DNA of 64,000 nt from Gordonia westfalica (GCF_900105725.1 NZ_FNLM01000034.1:930001-994000); one strand, 5' to 3'; counted from the stretch's first letter, positions 30,176 through 39,517 are shown. The notes: generated from the letters alone by a model not told the origin. Numbers and translations: made by a program.

Positions 30176-32200
30176 TCAGCCGCGCTTGTTGAGCTCCTTG
30201 AGCATGTCGTTGTAGTTCTCGAGCTCGGCGTCGTGGTCGCGGACCGCATTGCGGTCATAGCGTTTTGCCTGGCGGGTGTCGCTGCGCTGCCATTGGACCA
30301 GTAGGGCCAGCATGATGACGACGAGCGGGATCTCGCCTGCAGCCCAGGCGATTCCGCCACCGGCACGCTGATCGTCGAACAGGTTGTAGGTCCACGGCAG
30401 ATTGAGCCCGCGATAGTAGCTCTCGGCGATGACTGCCGTGGTCATCATCAGGGCCACACCGAAGAAGGCATGGAAGGGCAACGAGCCCAGCACGATCCCC
30501 AGTTTCGCCACCGGTTTCACCTGACGCGGAGCGGGGTCGATGCCGATGACCAGCCAGTAGAACAGGTAGCCGCTGAGCAGGAAGTGCAGGTTCATCAGCA
30601 GGTGTGCCGCGTGGTACTGCACCACCGACTCGTACAGGCCGCCGAGGTAGAGGATGTAGAAGCTGCCGACGAACATGATGGCCGCGATCAGCGGGTGCGT
30701 CAGGAAGCGCGACGGCCCCGAGTGCACACCGGCCTGAATCCACTCGCGCGGCCCGGGCGGGTTGCCGCGGCCGGCGGGTGGCAGTGCGCGCAGCGCGAGG
30801 GTCACCGGACCGCCCAGCACCAGCAGCACGGGGATCATCATCGACATCAGCATGTGGGCGATCATGTGGACGCTGAACATCGCGGGGGCGTATCGGCCGA
30901 GGCCCGACGAGGTCGCCAGGAGCAGCAGCAGACATCCCAGGAGCCACGCGAAGGTGCGCCCGATCGGCCAGTCGTCACCGCGGCGCTTCAGCCGCACGAC
31001 ACCACGGAGGTAGACGACCGCCAGGACGATCGCGGCGAGACCGAAGATGAGATCGAACCGCCACTCGGTGAGGAAGCGGACGAAGGTCGGCGGACCGTCG
31101 ATGTCGTAGCCGATGGTGTTCTCGACCGGGGAGACGTTCGCCGTGTCGAGGGCCGGCGGCGGGGTCCGGCTCAGGCCGACCGCGAGGCCGAAGGTGGCCG
31201 CGAACACGGCCAGCTCGACGAGCCCGAACCGCACGAACAGCGACGGCCGTTCCTCGGATTCGAGTTGGGCGATGGTCACGCGCCGATGCCATGCACCGAG
31301 CGCACCGAGGACGGCCAGGGCGACCACCTTGGCGATGACGAGGCGGCCGTAGGTGTCGGAGAACAGCTGATCGAGGGGTACCCGCACCAAGGCGTTGATC
31401 ACGCCGCTGAGGCCGACGACGATGATGCACCAGAAGGCCACGCGAGAGAAGCGCCGAACGGCCAGTGCCCGCCATCGACCGGAGGCGAGCGAGTAGACCA
31501 CGACGGCCGCGAGTCCGCCCAGCCAGAGGGTCGCGCCGATCAGGTGCAGGATGAGGCTGTTGGTGGCGATGTCGTGGTTGCCGCCGGACGACGAGTGCCC
31601 GGCCAGCGCGGACGGCATGAGGCTGAAGATCGTGAACGCGATGACCGCGACCGTCGGCCCCCACTTGAGGACCATCCGCGCGATGATCGCGGCGACCAGC
31701 GCGAACACCGCCGTCCAGAACCAGGTGCGCACCTCGGCGACCTGGCCGTACGCATTCATCAGGTTGACCGGTTTGATCGCCTCCGACAGCGGCGAACCAC
31801 TGACCTCCGACGCCGACAGCGGCATCAGCAGCAACGCGCACACCGACCACACGAGCGCGGACGACGCCGCTATCCGGATGGCGCGGTAGCCGCCGACGTC
31901 GAGCACGTTGTCGGACTGCGGCGGCACGAAGAACGCGGCGAACACCGCACAGCCGAGGGCGATCGCGGCGGCGAACTCACCGATGGCCGTGAGCGCCGGC
32001 AGACCGTAGGTCGTGAGCGGGCCCGGGTCCGGGACGCCGGTCAGCTTGAGCGCGGTGGACGCGGACACGGCGGTGACGGCGACGGCCACGATCGCGGCGA
32101 GCCATCCCGACGCCCAGAGGACCGCGGAGACGACGCCGCGCGGTTCGTTCATCGCGTCGCGATTCTGATCCGGCGAGGCGGACGTCGACGTGCGGGTCAT
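30176..32200 (-). CDS. CopD-CtaG fusion membrane protein (Rv0102-like)
   Basis: A 674-residue polytopic membrane protein. The N-terminal half is a CopD-like copper-resistance domain (GHSSSGGNHDIATNSLILHL and following helices); the C-terminal half is a caa3-type CtaG domain (MFSVHMIAHMLMSMMIPV, FHAFFGVALMMT) thought to deliver copper to cytochrome oxidase. Conserved His and Met residues in the helices fit copper binding. ATG 32200 is supported by TACAGT six bases upstream, indicating a leaderless transcript. Similar fusions occur across Mycobacteriales. No copper regulator is adjacent. Confidence 0.85.
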   Translation of the reverse strand: MTRTSTSASPDQNRDAMNEPRGVVSAVLWASGWLAAIVAVAVTAVSASTALKLTGVPDPGPLTTYGLPALTAIGEFAAAIALGCAVFAAFFVPPQSDNVLDVGGYRAIRIAASSALVWSVCALLLMPLSASEVSGSPLSEAIKPVNLMNAYGQVAEVRTWFWTAVFALVAAIIARMVLKWGPTVAVIAFTIFSLMPSALAGHSSSGGNHDIATNSLILHLIGATLWLGGLAAVVVYSLASGRWRALAVRRFSRVAFWCIIVVGLSGVINALVRVPLDQLFSDTYGRLVIAKVVALAVLGALGAWHRRVTIAQLESEERPSLFVRFGLVELAVFAATFGLAVGLSRTPPPALDTANVSPVENTIGYDIDGPPTFVRFLTEWRFDLIFGLAAIVLAVVYLRGVVRLKRRGDDWPIGRTFAWLLGCLLLLLATSSGLGRYAPAMFSVHMIAHMLMSMMIPVLLVLGGPVTLALRALPPAGRGNPPGPREWIQAGVHSGPSRFLTHPLIAAIMFVGSFYILYLGGLYESVVQYHAAHLLMNLHFLLSGYLFYWLVIGIDPAPRQVKPVAKLGIVLGSLPFHAFFGVALMMTTAVIAESYYRGLNLPWTYNLFDDQRAGGGIAWAAGEIPLVVIMLALLVQWQRSDTRQAKRYDRNAVRDHDAELENYNDMLKELNKRG

Positions 32201-32291
32201 TCCACAACTGTAGGTCCGCGCGTCGACGACACACCGTCCGACCTGGTGACACCGTGGTGTGCGGCACATCGGCGACCTGCCCAACCCGATC

Positions 32292-32375
32292 GAAGTCGCG
32301 TGCGACCTCGATCCGGATGCGCGACCTCGGCCGACGTCGCGGAACCGCATTGATGTCGCGTGCGACATCGTTTCG
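32292..32375. repeat. 84-bp dispersed intergenic repeat, copy 2
   Basis: Ungapped match to 28856-28939. It contains two copies of the near-palindrome GTCGCGTGCGAC (32296-32307 and 32354-32365) and ends in ATCGTTTCG. It lies between the CopD-CtaG gene and tRNA-Arg. Confidence 0.6.
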
Positions 32376-32468
32376 ATGGGCCCGGCACGCCGGTGGCGGC
32401 GCCGGCGCCATGTGTAAACTCCATGTGCCCGACGCCCAGTGCCCTTTTTGTCACGACAGCGCCGGTCA

Positions 32469-32542
32469 GCCTCCGTAGCTCAGGTGGATAGAGCAAGGGC
32501 CTTCTAATCCCTAGGTCGCAGGTTCGAGTCCTGCCGGGGGCA
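32469..32542 (+). tRNA. tRNA-Arg (anticodon TCT)
   Basis: Cloverleaf of 74 bases. The acceptor GCCTCCG pairs with CGGGGGC (one G-U pair), the D arm is GCTC/GAGC, the anticodon loop CTTCTAA gives TCT, and the T arm is GCAGG/CCTGC around TTCGAGT. The 3' CCA is not encoded. The anticodon stem has one mismatch next to the loop. Confidence 0.93.
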
Positions 32543-32556
32543 CCGTGAGAACGGCA

Positions 32557-33066
32557 TCAGATGCCGAACGGCGCCGCGTAGCGGACCGTCCCGGACGGGA
32601 TGTCGGTCCCGTCGAGGCTGAGCACCATCAGCGCGTCTTCGGGCACCTCGATGCTCAGGCGGACGCCGTGGTCGACGGCTCGACCGAAGCCGAAGCGCGG
32701 GTAGTAATCGGCGTGACCGAGGACGACGACGGTGCTCTCCTCCAGCACCCTCGCCGCGTCGAGGGCGGCGATGATCGCGGCCGAACCGGCGCCCGTGCGC
32801 TGCTGTGCCGTGACCACCGCGCACGGTGCGAGGCCGAGTGCCGGAGTGTCGTCGATGTGGCAGCGAGTCAGCAGCGCGTAGCCGACCGGTCGGTCGTCGG
32901 CGTCGACGGAGACCACGGACAGCCCGTCGATCCACGCCGCGTCGGCGCGGAGTGCGTCGACCAGCTCGGCCTCCTCCGACCTCTCGAAGGCATCGACATT
33001 GATCTCGTGGACACGCGCGACGTCGTCGGGCCGCTCCGCTCTTGTACGCCAGGCCTGCTGCGGCAT
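32557..33066 (-). CDS. GNAT family N-acetyltransferase
   Basis: A 169-residue acetyltransferase. The acetyl-CoA-binding motif is seen as VTAQQRTGAGSAAI, and the preceding strand carries LAPCAVV. The sequence VVLGHADYYPRFGFGRA near residue 115 is typical of the YhbS/YpeA-like subgroup. The substrate is unknown. ATG 33066 has GGGAGG upstream. It starts 14 bases beyond the tRNA-Arg 3' end on the other strand. Confidence 0.85.
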   Translation of the reverse strand: MPQQAWRTRAERPDDVARVHEINVDAFERSEEAELVDALRADAAWIDGLSVVSVDADDRPVGYALLTRCHIDDTPALGLAPCAVVTAQQRTGAGSAAIIAALDAARVLEESTVVVLGHADYYPRFGFGRAVDHGVRLSIEVPEDALMVLSLDGTDIPSGTVRYAAPFGI

Positions 33067-33226
33067 CGGTGCCTCCCCTGTACCGTGTGGCTGAGTGTCC
33101 CAACGTAGCCCGCGGACACTTCCGCGGCGAAACACATTTCGGAACCGGCCAGGCGCGCCGCGCGTCCAAGAATCGCGCCACCTCTCCGGGTGGCCGCAAT
33201 CCTCGAGTATCCCGGCACGGAGGATC

Positions 33227-33604
33227 ATGACACGCCCGCTCCCCAATCCATCACTCCCCCTTCGGTTTCCCTGGCCGGACCGCGGAACCCGCACGGAGGA
33301 GGACACTTTCGGGGTCTCCCCGTCCGAGATCGAGGAAATCGTCACGTCGTGGCGCGCCAACGGCATCGCCATCCACGCGATCGACACCGGAGCCCTCGGC
33401 GTCCGAACCATCGGCGACGCCCACGGCGCGTCAAGCCGGGTGGCGCGTGCACTACGCGACACCGCCGACCCCGCGCGACGCGCCGTCGAGTCCATCGGCC
33501 ACCGCCTGACCACGATGGGCGAACTCCTGGACACCTTCGTGTCGACGACGCTCGCGACCGACTCCCGATCGGCCTCGAAGTTCGACTCCCTGCGGGAGCG
33601 CTGA
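33227..33604 (+). CDS. EspC/WXG100-like small helical protein (125 aa)
   Basis: A small protein with a Pro-rich N-terminus and then a long helical region (about residues 33-105). Its shape resembles the EspC-like and WXG100-like proteins that are carried through type VII secretion systems together with a partner. I see no signal peptide or membrane segment. ATG 33227 has GGAGG upstream. The stop codon overlaps the start of the next gene by one base (TGATG), so it is made together with the DUF1023 hydrolase. Family assignment is inferred from shape and context only. Confidence 0.6.
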   Translation: MTRPLPNPSLPLRFPWPDRGTRTEEDTFGVSPSEIEEIVTSWRANGIAIHAIDTGALGVRTIGDAHGASSRVARALRDTADPARRAVESIGHRLTTMGELLDTFVSTTLATDSRSASKFDSLRER

Positions 33605-35301
33605 TGCGTCCGACGATCTCGGCGCTGCGCACCTGGAATCCGCAGACCCTGGTCGACGCCGGATCAGCAGCCGCCACCGCCGCCGAAGCCCTGGACACCG
33701 GAATCGGCCGAGCCGTGCGGGCTTTCGAGTCCGCACGATCCTGGCTCGGCCGAACCCACGACGCCGCGCATCGGAAGATCTGGCAGGAGCACGACCACGG
33801 CAGCGAGGTCCGGAACGTGCTCCAGATGATCGCCGACGAGGCCTCCGACGCGGGGACGAACCTGTCCTACGCCCGGGACCACGTGCTCCGGATCGTGGAT
33901 GCGGCGAGGTCGTCCGGATTCGATGTCGCCGACGACGGGACCGTCACCCACCCCGATCCGGTTCGCGCCCCGACTGCCGCCGAGGTCACCGACACCATCG
34001 AGTCGGGACTCACCACGATCGATGCCCTCGACGAACGCTACGGCTCCCGACTCGACGACTTCGCCGCAGATCTGGCGTCCATGATCGACGGCCAACCCGA
34101 CGTCACCCTGCCCGGCGGCCGGACCATGGACGCCGACGCCGCGGTGCGCACGCTGGAAAGCCTCACGCCTGCCCAGATCCGCACCGTTCTCGACGCGATG
34201 CCGCCCGACGACACACGCCGCCTCATACAGGCGAATCCGCATGTGCTGGGCAACCTTCCGGGCGTCCCCTTCGATCTGCGAATCCAGGCAAACGAAATCA
34301 ACATCCGCAACGCGCTCGTCGACGAGATCCAGTCCGGCCGCGGCGAGGGCCGTCGTGCCCGAACGCTACGAGACATGCTGACACCGAGAACCGATCCCAC
34401 ATCCCCGATCCCCCATGCCGGCGACGACGGACTGGTCGAGCGGCAGTTCGTCACCTTCGTGAACACGCCGCAGGGACGTCTCGTCGAGATGATCGGTTCA
34501 CTGCGTCCCGGCACCAGGAATGTCGCCACGTATGTGCCCGGCACCGGTACCACCATCGACACCGCCGGCGGCGACAACCGGCGCGCCGCGGCCGAACTCG
34601 CCACACAGACCAACGGCCCGGTGTTCCTCTACCTGGACGGCGACCTGCCCCCGGACCTCCGCGCGGCCGCGAGCCCGAAGTTCGCCGCCGCCATGGCACA
34701 TCGACTCGAGCTGTTCGGAACCGAACTCGACGCCGAGATCGCCCGCCACGCGCCCGGCGCGACCACCACCTATATCGGCCACTCGTACGGCGGATCGGTG
34801 GTCGGCACCGCCGAACAACTCGGCCTGACACCCGACCGGGTCATCTACGCATCATCGGCCGGCACCGGGGTCCACGATCTACCCCACCCGAGCAGCGTCG
34901 ACCGGTACTCGCTGACGTTCCCCGGCGACCCGATCCACTACGCGCAGACCCTGCCGGGCAATCCACACGGTTCCGACCCCGATTCCGCACCGGGCGTGAC
35001 CCGCCTGGACACCGGAACGGTCGAGATCGACGGCCGCACCTACGACAGCGGGATCAAGACCCACGGCGGCTACTGGAACGACCCGCACTCCACGGCCTTC
35101 CACAACATGGTGAAGGTCATCACCGGTCAACAGCCCGACCTCTACGTCGCGCGCAAACCAGACGTCCCCGAACTCCCGCCCCCGCCGCCCGGCGCCGCGT
35201 TCGCGCCACTGTGGTGGCTGTACCTGCTCAACGACCGCGCCGACGGAGACGTGGACATGCCGGGCCCCATCCCCGACATCAAACTGCGGCTCCCGTGGTG
35301 A
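33604..35301 (+). CDS. DUF1023 alpha/beta hydrolase with N-terminal WXG-like domain
   Basis: A 565-residue protein in two parts. Residues 1-110 are helical with a W-L-G turn at 47-49, like WXG100-type secretion domains. The C-terminal part is a DUF1023 hydrolase whose nucleophile lies in GHSYGGS (Ser394), with an Asp in FPGDPIHYA and a His near HGGYWNDPHS. There is no signal peptide. The architecture suggests an effector exported by an ESX/type VII system and acting on lipid or ester bonds outside the cell. It is coupled to the small helical gene before it. No ESX apparatus genes are in the window. Confidence 0.75.
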   Translation: MRPTISALRTWNPQTLVDAGSAAATAAEALDTGIGRAVRAFESARSWLGRTHDAAHRKIWQEHDHGSEVRNVLQMIADEASDAGTNLSYARDHVLRIVDAARSSGFDVADDGTVTHPDPVRAPTAAEVTDTIESGLTTIDALDERYGSRLDDFAADLASMIDGQPDVTLPGGRTMDADAAVRTLESLTPAQIRTVLDAMPPDDTRRLIQANPHVLGNLPGVPFDLRIQANEINIRNALVDEIQSGRGEGRRARTLRDMLTPRTDPTSPIPHAGDDGLVERQFVTFVNTPQGRLVEMIGSLRPGTRNVATYVPGTGTTIDTAGGDNRRAAAELATQTNGPVFLYLDGDLPPDLRAAASPKFAAAMAHRLELFGTELDAEIARHAPGATTTYIGHSYGGSVVGTAEQLGLTPDRVIYASSAGTGVHDLPHPSSVDRYSLTFPGDPIHYAQTLPGNPHGSDPDSAPGVTRLDTGTVEIDGRTYDSGIKTHGGYWNDPHSTAFHNMVKVITGQQPDLYVARKPDVPELPPPPPGAAFAPLWWLYLLNDRADGDVDMPGPIPDIKLRLPW

Positions 35302-35313
35302 GCGGCGACTTGT

Positions 35314-36612
35314 TCAGCTCTTGTCGGGAACCACCGTCCCGCGCCAACCGCCGATGATCCGCATCGAGTGGTAGATGACCAGCGCGGCCACCGAACCGAG
35401 CGAGATGCCCGCGAACACGAGATCGCCGATCTGCCACGTGTAGTCGGCGATGCCGATGATGAGCGGGATCGCGGCGGTGAACTGGTTGATCGGCTTGGAG
35501 AAGTCGACCTTGTTGCTCACCCAGATCTGGATGCCGATGATGCCGACCAGACCGTAGAGGGCGGTCGTCACGCCACCGAGGACGCCCGGCGGGACTGCGG
35601 CGATCACCTCACCGACCTTCGGCGAGAGTCCCAGCAGGATCGCGGCCGCACCGGCCACCCAGTAGGCCGCGGTCGAGTAGACCTTGGTCACCGACATCAC
35701 GCCGATGTTCTCGGCGTAGGTGGTCGTCGCCGAACCACCGCCGCTGCCGGCGAGCATCGTGGCCAGGCCGTCGGCGGCGATCGCCCGGCCCATCGTGTCG
35801 TCGTAGTCCTTGCCGGTCATCATCGCGACCGATTTCACGTGACCGATGTTCTCGACGACGAGCACCAGGACGACGGGCAGGAACAACGGCAGTACGCCGA
35901 GGTCGAAGGTCGGGGTCTGGAAGTCGGGAAAGCCGATCCACGCGGCGTCGCCGATCTTGGACGTGTCGATGTAGTCGTTGTCGGCGTCGATCCAGTCGAG
36001 GAAGAGCGCGAGCAGATATCCGACGGCGACACTGAGGAAGATAGCGAGACGCCCGAGCAGTCCGCGGAACAACACCGCCGAGGCGACGAGCAGCACCAGC
36101 ACGATGGTCGCCAGCACGGGGTCCGCGACGAAGTTGTTCTTCGCAGCCGGGGCGAGATTCAGACCGATCAGCGCGACGATCGCACCGGTCACCACCGGCG
36201 GCATCAGCGTCTCGATCCACCTGACGCCGGCGAAGTGGCTGATCAGACCGATGATGACGAGCAGGGCGCCGACGGCGACGAGGCCGCCGAGAGCCGACGA
36301 CGCGCCGTCGGACGCGACCGCGGCAGTGACCGGGGCGATGATCGCGAAGCTCGAACCGAGGTAGCTGGGCAGCCGGTTGCGGGTGATCAGCAGGAACAGG
36401 ATGGTGCCGACGCCCGAGAAGAACAGCGTCGTCGACGGCGGGAACCCGGTCAGCACCGGCACCAGGAAGGTCGCGCCGAACATCGCGACCACGTGCTGCA
36501 ATCCGATGCCCACGGTGCGCGGCCAGCTCAGCCGCTCCTCCGGTGCCACCACGGCGTTCGTCGTGAGCTTCCACGACAGCAGGTTCTGGGATCTCGTCCC
36601 CGGTTCAGTCAT
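35314..36612 (-). CDS. Uracil/xanthine permease (NCS2 family)
   Basis: A 432-residue membrane transporter with about 14 helices. The family signature is visible in VENIGHVKSVAMMTGKDYDDTMGRAIAADG and in the GSGGGSATTTYAENIGVMSVTKV segment that forms the nucleobase site. Helices 3 and 10 have the usual Gly/Ala-rich form. It most likely imports uracil or a purine base with protons. ATG 36612 is chosen; a TTG two codons upstream is the only longer choice. It ends 12 bases from the convergent DUF1023 gene and is divergent from padR. Confidence 0.9.
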   Translation of the reverse strand: MTEPGTRSQNLLSWKLTTNAVVAPEERLSWPRTVGIGLQHVVAMFGATFLVPVLTGFPPSTTLFFSGVGTILFLLITRNRLPSYLGSSFAIIAPVTAAVASDGASSALGGLVAVGALLVIIGLISHFAGVRWIETLMPPVVTGAIVALIGLNLAPAAKNNFVADPVLATIVLVLLVASAVLFRGLLGRLAIFLSVAVGYLLALFLDWIDADNDYIDTSKIGDAAWIGFPDFQTPTFDLGVLPLFLPVVLVLVVENIGHVKSVAMMTGKDYDDTMGRAIAADGLATMLAGSGGGSATTTYAENIGVMSVTKVYSTAAYWVAGAAAILLGLSPKVGEVIAAVPPGVLGGVTTALYGLVGIIGIQIWVSNKVDFSKPINQFTAAIPLIIGIADYTWQIGDLVFAGISLGSVAALVIYHSMRIIGGWRGTVVPDKS

Positions 36613-36684
36613 GCGCAATAGTTTGCGGCACTCACGGCTCGCCCGCTCCCCCTACCCTGCGCTTTCTTTCCCCAGTCGACGGCA

Positions 36685-36741
36685 TATGCAACAAGACTCA
36701 TATACACCTTGTTGCATAGTGCACTGTTGCAGTGTTAGCGT
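36685..36741 (+). promoter_or_regulatory. padR promoter with a palindromic operator
   Basis: A perfect 11-bp inverted repeat (TATGCAACAAG, 12-base spacer, CTTGTTGCATA) spans 36685-36718. The right arm contains TTGCAT, placed 18 bases before TAGCGT (36736-36741), which is 6 bases before the padR ATG. The repeat therefore covers the likely -35 region, as expected for self-repression by PadR. A second small palindrome, CACTG-TTG-CAGTG, lies next to it. Confidence 0.6.
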
Positions 36742-36747
36742 GCTCAC

Positions 36748-37296
36748 ATGGCGCTCGAACATGCGATTCTGGTGTCGCTGGCGGAGCGACCCGGCACGGG
36801 TTATGAGATCGGTCAGCAGTTCGACCGGTCCATCGGTTACTTCTGGTCGGCCACCCACCAGCAGATCTATCGGACGCTCAAGAAGCTCCTCGACGACGGA
36901 CTGGTCAGCGTCGAGTCGATCAGCCAGGACGGCCGGCCGGACAAGAAGGTCTACACCATCTCCGACGCCGGCCGGGACGCGTTGGCGCAGTGGGCGATGA
37001 GTCCCACTCCCCGGCAACCGCTCCGCAGCGACATCGGCGTGAAGCTCCGCGCCGCGGAGTTCGGCGACCTCGCCGCCATCATCGGAGAACTCAAGGCCCA
37101 CCGCGACGAGCACCTCGCACAGCTGAAGTTGTTCCAGGGGTTCCAGGCGGACTACTACCCCGAACCCGACTCCCTGACCGGCCGGAAACTGCATCGGTAC
37201 CTCGTGCTGCGCGGCGGCATCCGCCAGGAGCAGAGCTACGTCGAGTGGTGTGACGAGGTCATCCCCGCACTCGAACGCGAACTCGCCGGAAGGTGA
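36748..37296 (+). CDS. PadR family transcriptional regulator
   Basis: A 182-residue PadR repressor. The N-terminal winged helix (MALEHAILVSLAERPGTGYE and SATHQQIYRTLKKLLDDGLV) is followed by a helical dimerisation domain (about residues 90-180). The ligand is unknown; PadR proteins often sense phenolic or other aromatic compounds. The transcript appears leaderless, and a perfect palindrome covers its promoter. The fadH gene lies 82 bases downstream on the same strand and may be co-transcribed or controlled by it. Confidence 0.9.
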   Translation: MALEHAILVSLAERPGTGYEIGQQFDRSIGYFWSATHQQIYRTLKKLLDDGLVSVESISQDGRPDKKVYTISDAGRDALAQWAMSPTPRQPLRSDIGVKLRAAEFGDLAAIIGELKAHRDEHLAQLKLFQGFQADYYPEPDSLTGRKLHRYLVLRGGIRQEQSYVEWCDEVIPALERELAGR

Positions 37297-37378
37297 AACG
37301 CTCGACCCACCGGATCATGCACGAAAACAACACCCGCACAGAGCAATACGAAGACACACCGAGATGAAAGGTCGCGCC

Positions 37379-39442
37379 ATGTCAGCCCACACGGCACAAC
37401 CCAACCAGCATTATCCGCACCTGTTCACGCCGCTGCAGGTCGGCGGCATGACCATCGAGAACCGCCTCGTGATGGGGTCGATGCACACGGGCCTCGAAGA
37501 TCGCCTCTGGGACACCGACAAGCTCGCCGCCTACTTCGCCGAGCGCGCCAAAGGTGGTGCGGGACTCATCATCACGGGAGGTTTCGGCACCAGCCGCACC
37601 GGCCTGCTCGCCTTCGCCGGCGGCAAGATGACCAACGTCCTCGACTGGAAGCGTCACCAGCGCGTCACCAAGGCGGTGCACGACGAGGGCGGCAAGATCG
37701 CCATGCAGCTCATCCACGCCGGGCGCTACGGGTACACCCCGTTCAAGGTCGCACCGGGCAAGGAGCCGTCGCCGATCCACCCGTTCAAGCACCTGCGGAT
37801 GACCGAGCCGATCATCTGGCACGTGATCAGATCCTTCGGCCAGTCGGCCAAGCTCGCGCGCAAAGCCGGCTACGACGCCATCGAGATCATGGGTGGCGAG
37901 GGCTACCTGATCAACCAGTTCCTCTGCCCGCACACCAATGACCGCACCGACAAGTGGGGCGGCAACACCGAGAACCGGCAGCGTTTCCTGGTCGAGGTCA
38001 TCAAGGAGATCCGCCGCCAGGTCCCCCGCGACTTCCCGATCATCCTGCGCCAGTCGGTCGCCGACCTGATCCGCAAGGGCCAGACCTGGGACGAGATCGC
38101 CCTCATGGCCCGTAAGGCCGAGGAGTTCGGCGTCGACGCCATCAACACCGACATCGGCTGGCACGAGGCCCAGGTCCCCACCATCGTGACCTCGGTCCCG
38201 CGCGGCGCCTTCGTGAAGTTCACCGAGCGTCTCCGCGACGAGGTGTCGATCCCGCTGATCGCCGCCAACCGCATCAACACCGCGGAGTTCGCCGAGGAGA
38301 TCCTCGGCAACGGCCGCGTCGACGCCATCCAGATGGCCCGGCCGTTCCTCGCCGACCCCCACCTGGCCAACAAGGCCCGCGAGGGACGCGCCGACGAGAT
38401 CAACACCTGCATCGGCTGCAACCAGGCCTGCCTCGACCACGCCTTCGTCGGCAAGAAGGTGTCGTGCCTGGTGAATCCGCGTGCGGGACGTGAGACCACG
38501 CTGGTCCTCAGCCCGACCCGCAAGGCCAAGCGGGTGGCCGTCGTCGGCGCCGGCCCGGCCGGCCTGTCGGCTGCGGTGTCGAGCGCCGAACGCGGCCACA
38601 AGGTGACGCTGTTCGAGGGCGGCAAGTCCATCGGCGGCCAGTTCTCCATCGCCGCCCGCATCCCGGGCAAGGAGGAGTTCAACGAGACGATCCGCTACTT
38701 CACCCGCAAGCTCGAGGTCCTCGGCGTCGACGTCCGACTCAACACCCGGGTCGACGCGGACACGATCATCGCCGAGAAGTTCGACGACGTCATCGTCGCC
38801 ACCGGCGTCGTGCCGCGTATCCCGAACTTCCCCGGCGTCGACCATCCGATGGCGATGTCCTACGCCGACGCCGTGCTCGGCCACCGCGAGATCGGCAAGC
38901 GCGTCGCCGTCATCGGTGCCGGCGGAATCGGGTTCGACGTCAGCGAGTTCCTCACCACCGATGAGTCGCCGACGCTGAATCTGAAGGAATGGGAACAGGA
39001 ATGGGGCGTCACCGACGATCCGGAGAAGCCCGGCTTCGTCACCAAGCCCCGACCCCTGCCGGCCGTGCGTCAGGTCTACATGGTCCAGCGCAAGACCGGT
39101 AAGCAGGGCAAGACCCTGGGCAAGACGACCGGCTGGGTGCACCGCGCCACGATGAAGATGAAGGGCGTCGAGCAGATCAGCGGCGCGACCTACGACAAGA
39201 TCGACGACCAGGGACTGCACCTCAGTTTCCGCGACGACGAGGGCAACGTGACCGAGACCCGGGTCCTCGAGGTCGACAACGTGGTGATCTGTGCCGGCCA
39301 GGAATCGGTGCGCGAACTCATCGATCCGCTGACCCTCGCCGGCGTCACGACCCACGTCATCGGCGGTGCCGACTACGCGGGCGAACTCGACGCCAAGCGC
39401 GCGATCCGGCAGGGCACCGAGGTCGCCGCCGGTATCGACTGA
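37379..39442 (+). CDS. fadH: 2,4-dienoyl-CoA reductase / NADH:flavin oxidoreductase
   Basis: A 687-residue iron-sulfur flavoenzyme. An N-terminal FMN barrel of the Old Yellow Enzyme type is followed by four Cys for a 4Fe-4S cluster (CIGCNQAC and a later Cys in VSCLV) and by FAD and NADPH domains (VAVVGAGPAGLSAAVSSAE). FadH reduces 2,4-dienoyl-CoA intermediates in breakdown of unsaturated fatty acids; some relatives reduce other enones. ATG 37379 has AAAGG 8 bases upstream. An ATG five codons earlier lacks such a site. padR upstream is a candidate regulator. Confidence 0.85.
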   Translation: MSAHTAQPNQHYPHLFTPLQVGGMTIENRLVMGSMHTGLEDRLWDTDKLAAYFAERAKGGAGLIITGGFGTSRTGLLAFAGGKMTNVLDWKRHQRVTKAVHDEGGKIAMQLIHAGRYGYTPFKVAPGKEPSPIHPFKHLRMTEPIIWHVIRSFGQSAKLARKAGYDAIEIMGGEGYLINQFLCPHTNDRTDKWGGNTENRQRFLVEVIKEIRRQVPRDFPIILRQSVADLIRKGQTWDEIALMARKAEEFGVDAINTDIGWHEAQVPTIVTSVPRGAFVKFTERLRDEVSIPLIAANRINTAEFAEEILGNGRVDAIQMARPFLADPHLANKAREGRADEINTCIGCNQACLDHAFVGKKVSCLVNPRAGRETTLVLSPTRKAKRVAVVGAGPAGLSAAVSSAERGHKVTLFEGGKSIGGQFSIAARIPGKEEFNETIRYFTRKLEVLGVDVRLNTRVDADTIIAEKFDDVIVATGVVPRIPNFPGVDHPMAMSYADAVLGHREIGKRVAVIGAGGIGFDVSEFLTTDESPTLNLKEWEQEWGVTDDPEKPGFVTKPRPLPAVRQVYMVQRKTGKQGKTLGKTTGWVHRATMKMKGVEQISGATYDKIDDQGLHLSFRDDEGNVTETRVLEVDNVVICAGQESVRELIDPLTLAGVTTHVIGGADYAGELDAKRAIRQGTEVAAGID

Positions 39443-39457
39443 TCCCTCTCACACCGA

Positions 39458-39503
39458 CCGCCGCTGCGCCCCGGCTCTTCGACGAGCCGGGGTGTAGCGG
39501 CGG
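39458..39503. terminator. Long hairpin after fadH
   Basis: Two stacked stems: CCGCCGCT with AGCGGCGG outside and CCCCGGCTC with GAGCCGGGG inside, around a TTCGAC loop. It starts 16 bases after the fadH stop and ends just before the cmrA -10 element. Confidence 0.65.
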
Positions 39504-39517
39504 TTACGATTGCTCCC

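Noticed and set aside
32469..35301. Integrative element at tRNA-Arg
   Set aside because: No integrase, no repeat of the tRNA 3' end and no phage genes are seen nearby.
37382..39355. A 657-codon minus-strand frame opposite fadH
   Set aside because: It mirrors the codons of fadH in the opposite strand and shows no conserved family.
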